NCBI GenBank assembly: GCA_029962745.1
Contig: CM057151.1
Span: 30,141,344-30,205,343 of the forward strand
Source of the DNA: Echinometra lucunter
Lineage: Eukaryota; Echinodermata; Echinoidea; Camarodonta; Echinometridae
Direction: 5' to 3'
DNA: 64,000 bases
This document shows, in pieces, positions 1-11,639 of the stretch (the first letter of the stretch is position 1; each line of letters starts with the position of its first letter). The position numbers and the translations under genes are program-made. The notes under the pieces were generated by a model. That model saw nothing but the letters and a program-made list of their open reading frames with translations, had not been told where the DNA came from and did not search any database.

Positions 1-2700
1 TCATTAGTGATATAAACATGTTGTTTGGAATAACATCAATGTTAGATACAGTTGTGTAGGAGTAGCACAATGGAATTTTTGGTAGGATTGCTATCTACTT
101 GCACTAGTATCTGTTAATTAATGTCTAGATTAGGAAAGAAAGATTTCATTTTGTATTACATATCAATAAAGATGCATGGCAATTTCTCTTGAAAATTTAG
201 TGATATCTGTTAACTTGCATTGATAGAGAGTATATGCATAGCAATAGTGCAATATCATGAATGATAGACTTTTTATAGTGCATAAGATTTGTGGCGTGTA
301 GGAATTTGACATTGTTTATTTACATAGTCTTGGGTTTTTTGTTTTTTTTTCATATTTGCTCTCATTTCATATTTGAATAATATGGGATATGTTGAAAGAA
401 AGGGAGAAAACAATGTTATAGATTGTGTTTCATTGCTTAAAAATAAGATTATAATCATATGCAAACAGTCTTTACTCTGTAGATCACATCATCTATGCTG
501 AGTGAGGTTGTTCAACATTAGTGTTTTGTTGCTGCCATTAGTTCATTTGTAAACGTTCTGTGAATTATATTGCATTCCCTATTCCCGTGTATTTGAAATA
601 GATTTAAGATGTCTTTCAGTTTTCTGTTGCTCACCAAAAATAATATGTGCCTGTTATGTAATTATACCTTTTAATGTGTTCTAGAATTTCTCTTTATGGC
701 TCTGGGCCCCATTTCATAAAACTTGTTATCAGTAACAACTGCCACATTTCTATGACAAATTTGCTCTCGGCCTATTAGATGAAGGATTTCAGTAGGTTTT
801 GACAGTTATTGCAACTTGATAACAAGTTTTATAAACAGGGCCCAGAAGTTTTTATTAAAATGATGTTTGCATTGTTAGCTAGCTGCCATGAACAAAGATT
901 TCTTTTGTTATTTTCAACATCATATGTTTTAGCGTGATATCATGTGTATTATCATCTTGTAATTGTTGGGGTTTTTTCAACATCAGTCATCCTTTTTGAA
1001 AGGAAATTGTGACACTTCTTCATTGAATATACCTCATTTCAAATGTAAATCAGATACAATTGTTTCTATTTCTCTGTGTGTATTTGATTTGAAAAATGAA
1101 GTAAATGGTAATTCTGTCATACATCAGTATATGTTCTCATTCATTCATTGAACTTACTGGTATTAGGTTGTTAAACTATTAAACTGTCTGATCAAGTAAA
1201 TAAGTCAGTATAAGAACATTGAATTATGTGTTTGTCATTTTAGCTTATTTGCGTTCAAATGGAAATAATTTTTTTTTTCTCTCTCTTACTATGCCTCCAT
1301 TTAATGAAAACCGGATAACATTTATTGCATTTCTTATATGTTGAGCTGAATAGTGATAATTTTGTGCACTGTTTAAATTTTGAACTGTAAATCATCACAA
1401 ATGTCATTTGTATCAAAAGACTTGTATCTTATTTTGCTTAACTGTATCAAGTCTGTAAATGAAAATGAGGTAATTAGGAAATCTACCTAGGAATTACATG
1501 TCACTCAATAAAAGTCCTCAAGGAACGTTCCTAACTTTGTCAGCCAACTGACAGGGTAACTGCATAATGTTTGGAATTCCCGAGAAATGAGAGACATTTA
1601 AAGAATTTATTCTACTTAATTGCATATTAGTCCACTTCATGATTCAGCGTGAAATTGTGCTGGATAAGCTTTTATTTCAATTTTGAAGCAGATATTTTTC
1701 TTACATATATTTTGATGGCGATGTTAATTTGGCAAAGTAATCTTATTTTCCAAATCATAATAATGCAAAGAGATAAAGTTCTATTTTGGCATGTACATAT
1801 ATGTAGCTTCTGAGTTTATATGACAAATAGGGTAAGAGGCAACACTTCTATTGTTGTAATGTGATGTTTTTTTTTCTGAATCATGTAGGTTTTTCAGAAA
1901 TACTTTTAGATTAATAGTCCTTTTGATATTTGATAAATCATGCACAAATTAGAGGGAATGTTTGTACGATTTTACTTCTATGAAATATGTGTAGATGACA
2001 AAGTGTATAACAGACGTTTGTTTATCATAGACTGTGTAATATCTCTTCATTCAGTGCATTTATAAGCTACTTTGTGACTATAACCGAAAATTGTGTGAAA
2101 TCGTGCTGTTTCAAATACTAACATTTTGCATTGTGTGTGAATATAGACATTTCTGCATGTTTAGAGGTGGGATTTATCAAGTTAGGTTTACAAACTAAGT
2201 TAATCAGAATCCTTGAAGGATAGTGTGTGAGATTGAAATGAATACTTAAGTCAAAACAAAACAAAACAAAAGACAAATATGAAAACATTGAATGTTGGTG
2301 TGTTTCTAACAAAATCTTTTTTTTTATCAAGTACCATGTGAGGTTACAATAGTCTTCTTGATTTTATGTGGCATACTACATTTATGTACATCTGTAATTC
2401 TGAACAATATTTTTCTTCATATAGAACTACCAAATCGTTTAAGAAATTAATATATATCTAAGTGTACGCGGTGAATTATAAGTTCGTAGTTGGCAGATAT
2501 ATTTGTATCACTTAAGCCTAAGTAGAATGAAATGAAATAATATGTTTTGTTAGCCTTTTTGTTTAAAATCTGATGTAGATTTTATCAATAGTTTTGTGAC
2601 AAATCTCTGTAATTCCTATTCAGAAATTTATATGTTACAGTTTATCTAGCAATTCAATAAAAACGATTTAGATTTCCAGTTTCTTACTGTTTTATGCTTA
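1..2700. other. AT-rich non-coding stretch, possibly a 3' UTR of an upstream plus-strand gene
   Basis: No coding ORF or splice pattern was found on either strand. Apart from one foldback at 703-844 the sequence is non-repetitive. Plus-strand AATAAA signals occur near 165, 1508 and 2656. The last is followed by a change to repeat-rich DNA, as expected at a gene end. Confidence 0.3.
703..844 (-). mobile_element. CCAAT-loop foldback element, subfamily 1
   Basis: The outer ends TGGGCCCCATTTCATAAAA and TTTTATAAACAGGGCCCA are inverted repeats of about 30 bp. Read on the minus strand, the centre matches the core of the elements at 9028, 32602 and 32874 (ACTGAAATCCTTCATCTAAT then GAGAGCAAATTTGTCATAG), although its CCAAT box is mutated. 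No ORF. Confidence 0.7.
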
Positions 2701-3315
2701 TTCGTTTGTTTTACCCACGGTATGCATGTGTGTACTTCATGAATTTCTACCTACCTAACCTCATGTATGTACAGTTTTAGGATTGCATTTAAATGGAATA
2801 TGTGGGACCTCATCTAATCTTATTGTAAATCGGGTTTCAGATGTTTCTGTTATGTGAGACCTATGACTTTTAGTACCAATAACTTCTTAAAAGGCATTTA
2901 CAGCATTTTTTTGTTGTTGCTAGAATGAATGCAAGCAGAATTTGTCCTTAATGACCTGAGCCGCTGTGATCTTAAGGATGAAACACAGATCAGTTTTACC
3001 TTGCAAAATGATCTTGTAAAAAAAATGTATAGAGGTATGCATATGAAAACTGCCTCAATTCAATTCATTTCAGTTCAAATTTTTTATTAACCATGCAAAA
3101 AAGCAAAAAAGTCATTTTTCCTGCTGTTTCTGCAAGTATTCAAAACATAAACTGTGAATTCATATAAAATCAGGAATAAATATAGCACACACTACGACAT
3201 GAATACAAATAATTAAACATACAATACATGTGCATGACTAGAAAAAGAAAAACATACAACAGCAGAAGCTAGGATAGGGCAGATGAAATCAGATCTGATA
3301 TTGCTCAAGAGAGAC

Positions 3316-3451
3316 CAGGGCCCCGTAACACAAAGCTTAGCAATTAATCATACAATTGATCTTTGCGATTGATGCATTGACCACTATGTGCAATCAATCG
3401 CAAAAATTTATTGTACGATCAACTCGCTAAGCTTTGTGTTACGGGGCCCTG
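3316..3451. mobile_element. Foldback element with GGGCCCCGTAACAC ends
   Basis: The ends CAGGGCCCCGTAACACAAAG and CTTTGTGTTACGGGGCCCTG are perfect inverted repeats, extended to about 26 bp by CTTAGC/GCTAAG. The loop of about 80 bp is itself partly self-complementary (GCGATTGAT / ATCAATCGC). No coding capacity. Confidence 0.75.
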
Positions 3452-3469
3452 ATGGAAAGATTAGAAGGA

Positions 3470-3705
3470 ACAGAGAAGCAGAGTGAGGGAGATGGAGACA
3501 TGTGAGAGAGAGATGGAGTAGGTAAGAAGTGATAGATGTAAGGATAGGAAGACAAAAGATATGTATAGAGTAAGAGAAGGAGAGGGATAGAACGAGGAAT
3601 TAGGTTGTAAAGGGAAGAAAGAAAGAAAGGGAAAGTAAAAAGGTTGAGAAAAAGGATGAAAGGAAATAGAAAAGAGAGGGAGAGAGAGAGGGTGTGAAAA
3701 GTGCA
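3470..3705. repeat. Purine-rich (GA-rich) low-complexity tract
   Basis: The plus strand is almost entirely A and G with short GAGA runs over about 230 bp. The two overlapping minus-strand ORFs here (Ser/Leu/Phe-rich) are products of this composition, not genes. Confidence 0.8.
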
Positions 3706-3879
3706 AGACATGCATGTGTTACAGCATTATAACAGCGTCATAAATTGAGATTTAATAACTGAGATTCAGTCCTTTTATCAGCTTGTTGAAAATTAATCAT
3801 ATATGACAGATGATAGTTAATAATATGCACCATATGTAGAGCTATTGGATATGAAAATAATGGCATCATCAGTGCCAGG

Positions 3880-4065
3880 GGGATTTTTTTTTTTTTCCGG
3901 GGGCTACTCTTTTAAACCCACCCACCTAAATTTCTACGTTGTTTGCAGTGTAAATTGGACCTATGAGAATTTCAGGGGCTCTTTTTTTAGTTTTCCAGGG
4001 AACTCTTTTTGGCGTTCGGGGGCGAAAATCGCCCCGAGCCCCGTGTATATTTTTTCCCTGTACAG
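3880..4065 (+). repeat. Dispersed repeat, copy A
   Basis: The segment from CCGGGGGCTACTCTTT to CGAGCCCCGTGTATA is matched in reverse orientation at 42945-43125: shared pieces include CTATGAGAATTT, TTTTCCAGGG and GGGGGCGAA. It is a non-coding interspersed repeat of unknown class. Confidence 0.65.
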
Positions 4066-4587
4066 TGCAACAATACTAAAGCATCAATTGATTGACACCT
4101 GGTATAGCTCAAATCCTTATCTCAAACATCGGCAGGAGGAGACTAGCTACCCTGGTTTAGGTAGAGGAAGTGCCGTCTGGAACGGTTGATATTAATATGA
4201 CATTCCATAACATGCAAAATTGTTGCAAAAATCACATGTTCTAAGATAATATCTATACTTGACAGGAAACCTAGGCTTCCAGTGAAAAAAGAAAAAGATT
4301 GAAGGCATATCAAAAAGATCACAGTAAAGTTCACCTGGAGCCAATCTTGGCTGACATCACAATATCTTTTCCTAATTGCCTGAATGACTGAGCTTCAGAA
4401 TTGAAGTTGTCTTCTGTCATAAACTTGAATGCCTAGGGTTACCTATACAAATTTCTTTCACCATTTTGTAGGAATGCTTCTCTTTACTATGGCAAAGATG
4501 TCCTTGTGTAGCCTTCTTTAAATTATTTTGAAAGGAATTCTTGTTTATATCAAATTGTTGGTAAAACATAGACACATTATACATTAT

Positions 4588-4882
4588 GTAGAGGTGGTTG
4601 TGGTCCAGTGAATAAGTCTCCGGACTTTGAACCACAAGGTACGGGTACGAATCCCTGCCACAGCACTAATGTCCTTTGGCAAGACATTCATCTACATTTG
4701 CCACACTCGACCTAGGTGAGGTAAATGGGTACCTGGCAGGTATTAATTCCTTTAAATGCTTGTGTGCTGTTATGGCTGCCAGGCTAAAGCCGGGGTAATA
4801 TGCAAAGTCCTTTGGAAGCGCATGGAGACGTTAGATAATAATGTGATATGCCCTATACAAGAACGGAATATCATTATTAATA
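4588..4882 (+). mobile_element. tRNA-derived SINE, plus strand
   Basis: The head resembles a tRNA gene: an A-box-like GGTCCAGTGAATAAG at about 4602 and a B box GGTACGAATCC at 4644-4654, spaced as in RNA polymerase III promoters. The body ends with a CCTATACAAGAA segment like the 3' tail of L2/CR1-type LINEs, which would supply the retrotransposition machinery. It faces a second SINE at 4886-5212, tail to tail. Confidence 0.7.
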
Positions 4883-4885
4883 TGA

Positions 4886-5212
4886 TTATTATAGTTACAT
4901 TTATATAGCACTTCATTCCGTTTCTTAATGCTTTACATGTAATTACTATTATTATCCTGGTCATTGGATTCAATTGCTGTTCCACATATAGTGCACCATA
5001 GGGAGCGTTCCAGTCAGGTGCCATTTTACAAGCACACACATGCAAATCTATATACACTCACATGCTGCTGTGTACCTGTTTAATACCTGGGTGAACAGTG
5101 GTGGACTTGCATCTTGCCAAAGGATGTTAGTGTCCCAGGCTGGGATTGAACCCCCAACCCTTTGATTGAGAGTCAAGTGAATGAACCACTAGACCACAAC
5201 ACCTCTACAATG
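4886..5212 (-). mobile_element. tRNA-derived SINE, minus strand, paired with the previous one
   Basis: Read on the minus strand, the head is GTAGAGGTGTTGTGGTCTAG, with a B box GGTTCAATCCC (plus coordinates 5142-5152), and the tail ends GTGCTATATAAATG, the typical L2/CR1 tail. The two SINE heads share GTAGAGGTGGTTGTGGTC-like sequence and an internal CTTTGGCAAGA segment, so the pair forms a foldback of about 620 bp. Confidence 0.7.
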
Positions 5213-5674
5213 TGAAACAAGATATTTTAAAAGTTCATTCCAGCTGATGAGGAATTACCATATTTTTTCAGGAACAATACAAATCAAATCCTTCATTTGT
5301 ACCACTTCCTTATATCTGTACATCTTAGATCATGTTTAGCAATGTTAATGTATACATGTGTAGGTGTCTCTGTCATTCAGTTACATAGACTTTTTAATTT
5401 TTATAACCCTTATCAGAGTGCAACATGCACCTTCCAAAACTAGTAAGTTGCGTCACTCATAGTTTTATATCATCAGCAAAATAAATTATGCATTTACGAC
5501 ATTTTGCTGGCATTTTTGCATTTTTAGATAGGTGACATAAATCAAGGCACTCCCCAAGTGTTATGTGTGTATATAGACTTGATAGTATTAATATAGCAGC
5601 TAACATGAATTCCCTGTCAACCTAGCTTATAAGAACGGTGGGCACAGGTGTATGTTTCCATAATGATCCCCTCC

Positions 5675-6002
5675 TATGGTGGCCCTGAAGTACGCTCGAC
5701 AACAGGTCATGTGGGACGGTGAATTTCGCATCCCAGGTCCTGAACTTTGCATCCCAAGTCGTGAAATTCATGATCCACGGTGCGAAATTCATGACCCGTG
5801 GCGCAAACTTTGCATGCCAAGTCGTGAAATTCACGACCCGCGGTGCGAAATTCAGGACCCGTGGCGCGAACTTTGCATCCCAGTCCTGAATTTCGAACCG
5901 CGGGTCATGAATTTCACGACTTGGGATGCGAAGTTCAGGACCTGGCATGCGAAATTCACGTCCCACATGACCTGTTGTCGAGCGTACTTCAGGGCCACCA
6001 TA
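5675..6002. repeat. Long palindrome with internal 60-bp tandem units
   Basis: The outermost arms (TATGGTGGCCCTGAAGTACG and CGTACTTCAGGGCCACCATA) are perfectly complementary, and pairing extends over 80 bp each side with few mismatches. The interior has tandem units built on GTGAAATTCACGACCCGCGG. Overlapping ORFs on both strands mirror each other because of the symmetry and are not genes. Confidence 0.85.
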
Positions 6003-6089
6003 CCCTCCCCCTTCTCTCTCTCTTTCTTTCTCTCTGTCTGTCTGTCTGTCCTGTCTGTCTGTCTGTCTGTCTGTCTATCTGTCTGTCTG

Positions 6090-6147
<58 letters not shown>

Positions 6148-6150
6148 CCT
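6003..6150. repeat. Compound microsatellite (CTGT)n (CT)n
   Basis: A CT-rich lead, about ten CTGT units with one CTAT variant, then about 25 CT units. It abuts the palindrome directly. Confidence 0.95.
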
Positions 6151-8133
6151 GTCTCTTCGTATCTTTTTGTGTCTTTTTTTTTCATGCTACCTCTGTCCAT
6201 GTCTATCTGGTTCCATATCTACACTCCTTTCTGTTTACTTATCTCAATAAGCATTCCTTGTGGATCTTTCGTACCTATTTTTTAGTGTCCATTTTTCCAC
6301 TCCTCTCTCTCCCCCCTCCCCCCCCGAAGACGTTTGCGTGAGGCGTCAATTTCAACCCATGACGCATGCATTTATAAGCTATCAAAACTTTGATCAAGCC
6401 ACATCAAACTGACACAATTCCCGATCAGAGGTTCAGATCTGGGACAACTTGGGGTGTTTTTCAGCAGGGGAAGAACAATTATAGACCAAGCATCTCTCCA
6501 GAGAGTGATAAGGCAATTTAGGTAATGAATTGTGGATGATTTTCAAATAAGAAGAAATGGATAACTTACATGTTTAAGGGTAATCAAATTTTGGGGTAAA
6601 ATAGACACCTGAAAAAGCTGAGGACTTTTTTTTCCTTTTTTGCTTGTCATCGAATTTTTCAGGTATCTGTGCAGACTTCGCCCCCACTTTTGAAAAACCC
6701 TGAATCCGCCACTGAATTGAACTATGGATGGTCTGTATAAACTGTACGTGAAGGTAGATGTATAGAGAGGGAAAACACTCATAAATGGAGGACAATTGTA
6801 AAGTATAGGGAAAGGACTCTCCCCCTCTCTCTCTTTCTTTTTCTCTCTTCCTTTCCCCCTCTCTCTCATCCTATTTCTATCCGTCTGACTCTGTCTCCTA
6901 TATTCTTATCTGTTTCTGTCTCAGTCTCGGTGTACGTGTCGGTCCGTTAGTGTGTTTGTCTGTTTATATTACTCTAGGTCAAATAACATAATTCCTAGTT
7001 TCTCGTCCCCTCCTTCCTTTTTTCGGACCGCCTCAATTTGTTATTTGATATTTTGATCTGGAATGAAAGAAATGAAAATATCTAGACAATGAGATAACTA
7101 AAAACATTAATAGAATGTAATTTCTTTTTGTTTTGAGCCTTTGAAGTGCATGTAAACCTGAACTTAATTTTTTTCTTTTATTTAATGTGTTGGAATTGAC
7201 TCAATAGCATTTTTGTGTATCATAAAAAAAATAAAATAATAATATTAATAATAAAAGGGTACCCCTCCCCCTTGTTTTCGAAAAATCCAGACGAGAAACT
7301 AGGAATCCGTTTTACTTGGCCTAATGTTCCTTTTTCTCTCTTTCCTTCTGCCTGTAGTCGCCCCGACATAATGTCTCCGATCGCACGTTCTCTCCTCTCA
7401 ATCGCCCCCCCCCCCCCCCTTACCCCTCAGCACCACACCTTTCGAGTTCTGCTGAGTGACTCATCATCGGTACATTGCGAGGGCTTTACATAAACGAGAA
7501 TAGGAGGAAATTAGGATTGTCCTTATCCAAGGTCAGCCAAAGTTCCCTCGGGAAATAACTCACCGTTTAACAATTTTAACCCGGTCACATTTTACAGCAA
7601 AACGACCGCGTTTGCGTCTTGACAACTGGCATTATTAATGAAGGCCCCCTGGGGTGCTTACATTTTTATATCACAAATATATACGCAAGTATCGATGTGA
7701 TAATAAAAGTGAATCATTGCATCACGCTGACAATAATTTGTGACCTTTCCGTGGAAAACGTTTTCAAGTTCATAACTTTCTACCTATTAGGAATGAGAAA
7801 TAAATTGAGGACTGCATGCACTCCGTTTTATCTCTGTCTTTCTGCCCCCTTCCCCCTCCCCGCCCCCGCCCCTGCCCCCCCCCCCCCTCTCTCTGTCTCA
7901 CACGCTCTCTTTCAATTTATACAATCCACAAGGGAGTTGGAACAGAGACTGTTCCAATATCTAGGGACCAATGAAGAAAAACCCTGGTAAATTTTTGCTG
8001 GTGCTGAAAATTTTACCCCCCTTTTCATTCGTCATTTTCATAGCTACAATCGTTTAATGTTATTACGCAGAGTAAAATTTTTCTTTAGCAGCATGCTTTT
8101 AATATTTCTTACAGAATGATCACTTTTTAATCA

Positions 8134-8390
8134 GGGGGAAATGATAACCTTGATATGTCGGGGAATTAATAGGAAGATAAATGGGCAGAACTCCCTGCCC
8201 CGGCACCGTGTCGCAGCTGCTGACCAGAGAGACACATCTGCTACTAAACGCCCTTCCGACAAGGCACAAGCAACATCTCGTCTGGTTTGTCCATCAACTT
8301 CAATATCACCACTCATGTTTATATCTGAGCACTTGAATTTCAGTCCTTGGAAAAAAAAATGGATGCATCCTTCCAGACGAGAAATCACCC
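8134..8390 (-). other. Isolated coding-like segment of unknown origin
   Basis: A minus-strand open frame following a T-rich tract and CCAAG reads MSGDIEVDGQTRRDVACALS then EGRLVADVSLWSAAATRCRG. Composition is unlike the surrounding AT-rich DNA and resembles real protein. No family was recognised and no donor was found after it. It may be a decayed exon or mobile-element fragment. Confidence 0.2.
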
Positions 8391-8419
8391 CTAATCAGAA
8401 ACTAAAGAACATTATTCTG

Positions 8420-8540
8420 GAAAACAGTTTTTTTGTTGTTTTTTTTTTGTGTGTGTTTTTTGTTTTTGTTTTTGTTTTGTTTTTGTTTTTTGTTTTTGTT
8501 TTGTTTTTGTTTTGTGTTTTTGTTTTTGTTTTCTTTTTTA
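8420..8540. repeat. (TTTTTG)n-type low-complexity tract
   Basis: Irregular units of three to five T plus G on the plus strand, preceded by T runs. ORFs here encode only Phe/Val/Leu. Confidence 0.95.
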
Positions 8541-8869
8541 AGTAGGCCCTGTTTACTAATTATTTGCATACTTTTTGAACATCAGTTTCCGTTGACAAAT
8601 GAGCTTGCCAGGGCTTACCCTACATAGCAGCAACTAATGTATGCAAATTGATTCCTTCTATTCAAATGCCATTATTGGAAACCAAGGGTTCTGCATGGAG
8701 AGGAGCATGCATAAATTTGAAAACATTAGTAAACAGGTATATTGTATACCGACATAATTATAGGCGAGCTGATAATGAAGTAGCTTCATAAAAATTCCTC
8801 CTTAGGGAGAAAGAAGGAAAAATGGATTATCAAGACAGTAATGTAGGATAGGCACAGGAGGTGAAGAAC

Positions 8870-8910
8870 TAGAGGGAGGGAAGGGGAGAGAGAGAGAGGG
8901 GAGAGGGAGG

Positions 8911-8954
<44 letters not shown>

Positions 8955-8990
8955 AGAGCGCGCGCGCGGGGGGGGGGGGGGGGGAGAGAC
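8870..8990. repeat. (GA)n microsatellite with (CG)n and a G run
   Basis: About 80 bp of GA/GGA units run into GCGCGCGCG and then 15 or more G. It lies just upstream of the foldback at 9028. Strand-slippage-prone; length in the assembly may be unreliable. Confidence 0.95.
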
Positions 8991-9027
8991 AGAAAGAGGC
9001 AGAGAGACTGAAAGAGGCAGAGAGACT

Positions 9028-9168
9028 GGGGGAGCGTTTCATGAAGAGTTTTGTCAGTGATTTCCACTGACAACTGTTATAAGCTACTGATAATCCTTGC
9101 ATCTGATTGGCTGAGAGCACATTAGTCGGTGAAAATCACCGACACGACTCTTCATGAAACGCTCCCCC
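9028..9168 (+). mobile_element. CCAAT-loop foldback element, subfamily 1 core with different arms
   Basis: Arms GGGGGAGCGTTTCATGAAGA and TCTTCATGAAACGCTCCCCC are perfect inverted repeats, continuing imperfectly for about 35 bp. The loop contains AATCCTTGCATCTGATTGGC then TGAGAGCAC, near-identical to the loops at 32.6 and 32.9 kb whose arms differ. TGATTGGCT is the reverse of AGCCAATCA, a perfect NF-Y consensus. Confidence 0.8.
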
Positions 9169-9505
9169 GGGAGAAAGGGATGGGGAGGGGAGCGAGGCAG
9201 AGATGAGAAGATGAAGGGGGGGGGGGGGGGGGGGGGATACCATATGCTTAAATCTATGACATGCATTTTCACGGGTGGAGTCACTGGAGTGGAGACCTTG
9301 AGATGTTTGAATGTCTTTCCCATTATGTGACGATCATCTGTCAAGATATTTTAATGACAAATCTGGAAATCCAATCAAGTGAAATGATAGCAGCCCCGCT
9401 GTGGAAGAAAAATCACAGAATCATCCCACTCAGTTCATGAACTTTACCCGTGAAATATACACCAAGAGCCTGGAATGAAAATATGAAATATAAGGAGAAA
9501 ACTCC

Positions 9506-9955
9506 AGGGCCGGTATTCAATTCAATACTTGGATTTTAAGTAAAACTTTTACTAAGTATTTTACTTGGCTAAGAAATTTGCTTAAGTCATATTCAATTCA
9601 ATACTTTGAATTTTACTTTAGTAAGCCAACTCTAAGCCAAAATTCTTACTGAAAGCATTGTGAGGTCATATTTTCAATGCGCAGTTAACATCAAATACGC
9701 TCAAATACGCTATGATATAATTCTGCGTAGCTCATGATTACTATACTGCGTATAAAAACCTATGCCTGTCAATTAATCAAGGCCTCCAAAATAAAATTGG
9801 CTTAAGTCTCCTAGGTAGGTGTCTTAGATTTAGAGTAAAATACTCGGCCAAAATATGGAACTGAATACCAAAATTTGCTAAGTATTTTATCTAAGTAAAA
9901 AGCTAAGTAAGATACTCATATTTCTGACTGAAGTACTGAATTGAATACCGGCCCA
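9506..9955. mobile_element. 450-bp foldback with GGGCCGGTATTCAATTCAATA ends
   Basis: The left end GGGCCGGTATTCAATTCAAT is complementary to the right end ATTGAATACCGGCCC with small variation. The interior is rich in ACTTAGTAA/CTTAAG words that pair across the element. No ORF. A sister type with similar ends lies at 58053. Confidence 0.75.
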
Positions 9956-10519
9956 GATAATGTTTCATTTTGGGGGCTATCTACACCATTTCTAACTCTG
10001 CAGGACGAGCAAAGAATGGAAGATGGAGGAAGATAAGGAAGAGAAGCTCTGTTCAGAATAATGCAACATAACTACTACTGAGGAGTGCGAATTAAATTAA
10101 ACGGGGGAGGGGCTGAAGCCCCCCTGAGAATTTCAAAACTACCGCTATTCAAGCAACCGTCACCAGTATTCAGGCAGCGGGGTGGTCACCCTGTAGATTT
10201 TTCATGTCCTGCCTTTCATGAAAATGCCACAAATGGGTTTAATTTGTACCACCAGTGGTTGTGTCTGCATAATTTAGACATATTTGGGCAAGATCACATC
10301 TAGTTAGAATGTGTTAAGTAATTCAAAAAGTTCGTGTACAGAAATAAGAGAAGGATCTATCAGAAAGAAAGGAATTTTGCAAGATATTTTTAGTATTTAA
10401 AAAAAAAAAATCACTATAAATTAGTCAACTTTTTGAAGCATTTCATCATCATTATCCTCCTCATGGTCTTAAAAATTATCGTCATCACCAATGTCACCAC
10501 CATTATCATAAAAAGTCAC

Positions 10520-10720
10520 TACTATAAGCAATATCCTCATCATCATCATCATCGTCATCATCATCATCATCGGCATCATCATCATCATCATCATCATCAT
10601 CTTCATCATCATCTTTGTCGTCATCATCATCATCATCATCTTTGTCATCATCATCATCTTTGTCATCATCATCATCATCATCATCATCACCATCATCATC
10701 ATCACAGCAATATCACAATA
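10520..10720. repeat. (ATC)n trinucleotide microsatellite
   Basis: About 200 bp of CATCAT units with CATCTTTGT interruptions. It gives a poly-His ORF on the plus strand and poly-Met on the minus strand, neither a gene. Confidence 0.95.
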
Positions 10721-11639
10721 ACTATTCAGGGATTGAAGTCAATTTACAAACCTCATAGCATACAATCTCGTAACTACACAGACTCTGGTTAACAAGCAAC
10801 AGCATAAACATATTTCTCTTGAAATTCTTACATTGCAAAGCTTTAATTTCCAATGACAAGAGTGAAGTAAAAAATATAAAGATATACACAAAAATATCTT
10901 TTTGCAGGTGACAATATTTGAGGACACAGCACTAATAATAAGTACACTCAGACATCCTGATTACATATGCAGCGACGTCAAATAACTGGCCAAGCAAAAC
11001 GTAAAAAGCAACCACAATGAAAAGAGCATATTTTCAAAGCAATCAGTGATAAAACATAGAAACAAAAGAAGGGTGCAAGATCTCACATGGCAAGTAGGAT
11101 TTGAAATATCTCTTAAGAATTTGCTATAGAGTGAAAAAAATAAAATAATTATCATATATATAACACAGACTGAAAGCTATCAACACTCAACTGTTTAACT
11201 TTCTGCCACATTTTCACAAAATTGACATAAAAGGTATATCTAAAAAGGAAATAGTATTAATCTGAAATAGAACCAAGCCAAGCAAATGCTAAAGGTCAAG
11301 ATTTTTCCGTTGACAGACTCCACACTCAAATGAGTCTCACGGCACATGACCTGAAACTCAATATTCCCTTTAAAATTGAGTGATTATTCCATCAGAATAA
11401 AAAGCCCAATTCAATATTTCAGAGCAATATTTAGACAAATCTGTATAAAAGAAAATGGGAAGCCCTGACACTGGCTATTCTAAATATAATTTCAAAGAAA
11501 AAAAATTAATATTGGGTTTCAGTATAAAAAAAAAATCTTCAGCCATTGCAAAATCAACAAAAACCAACAAAAATCCTTAGTTTGTATGAGATCAACTGAC
11601 AAAATTTTCTAAAAAGGGAATAATTTTGTTTCTAAAGTC

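Noticed and set aside
3439..3715. Two overlapping minus-strand ORFs of 84-90 residues
   Set aside because: They reflect a GA-rich tract read on the CT strand; Ser/Leu/Phe/Pro only.
4639..4656. Possible tRNA gene at the B box
   Set aside because: The B box belongs to a SINE head; no cloverleaf with an acceptor stem could be formed.
5622..6341. Overlapping ORFs of 114-221 residues on both strands
   Set aside because: They arise from the palindrome and the adjoining CT microsatellite; the two strands encode mirror-like peptides.
10433..10792. Plus-strand ORF with a long poly-His run, and its poly-Met mirror
   Set aside because: It is the translation of an (ATC)n microsatellite; no flanking coding sequence or splice signals.
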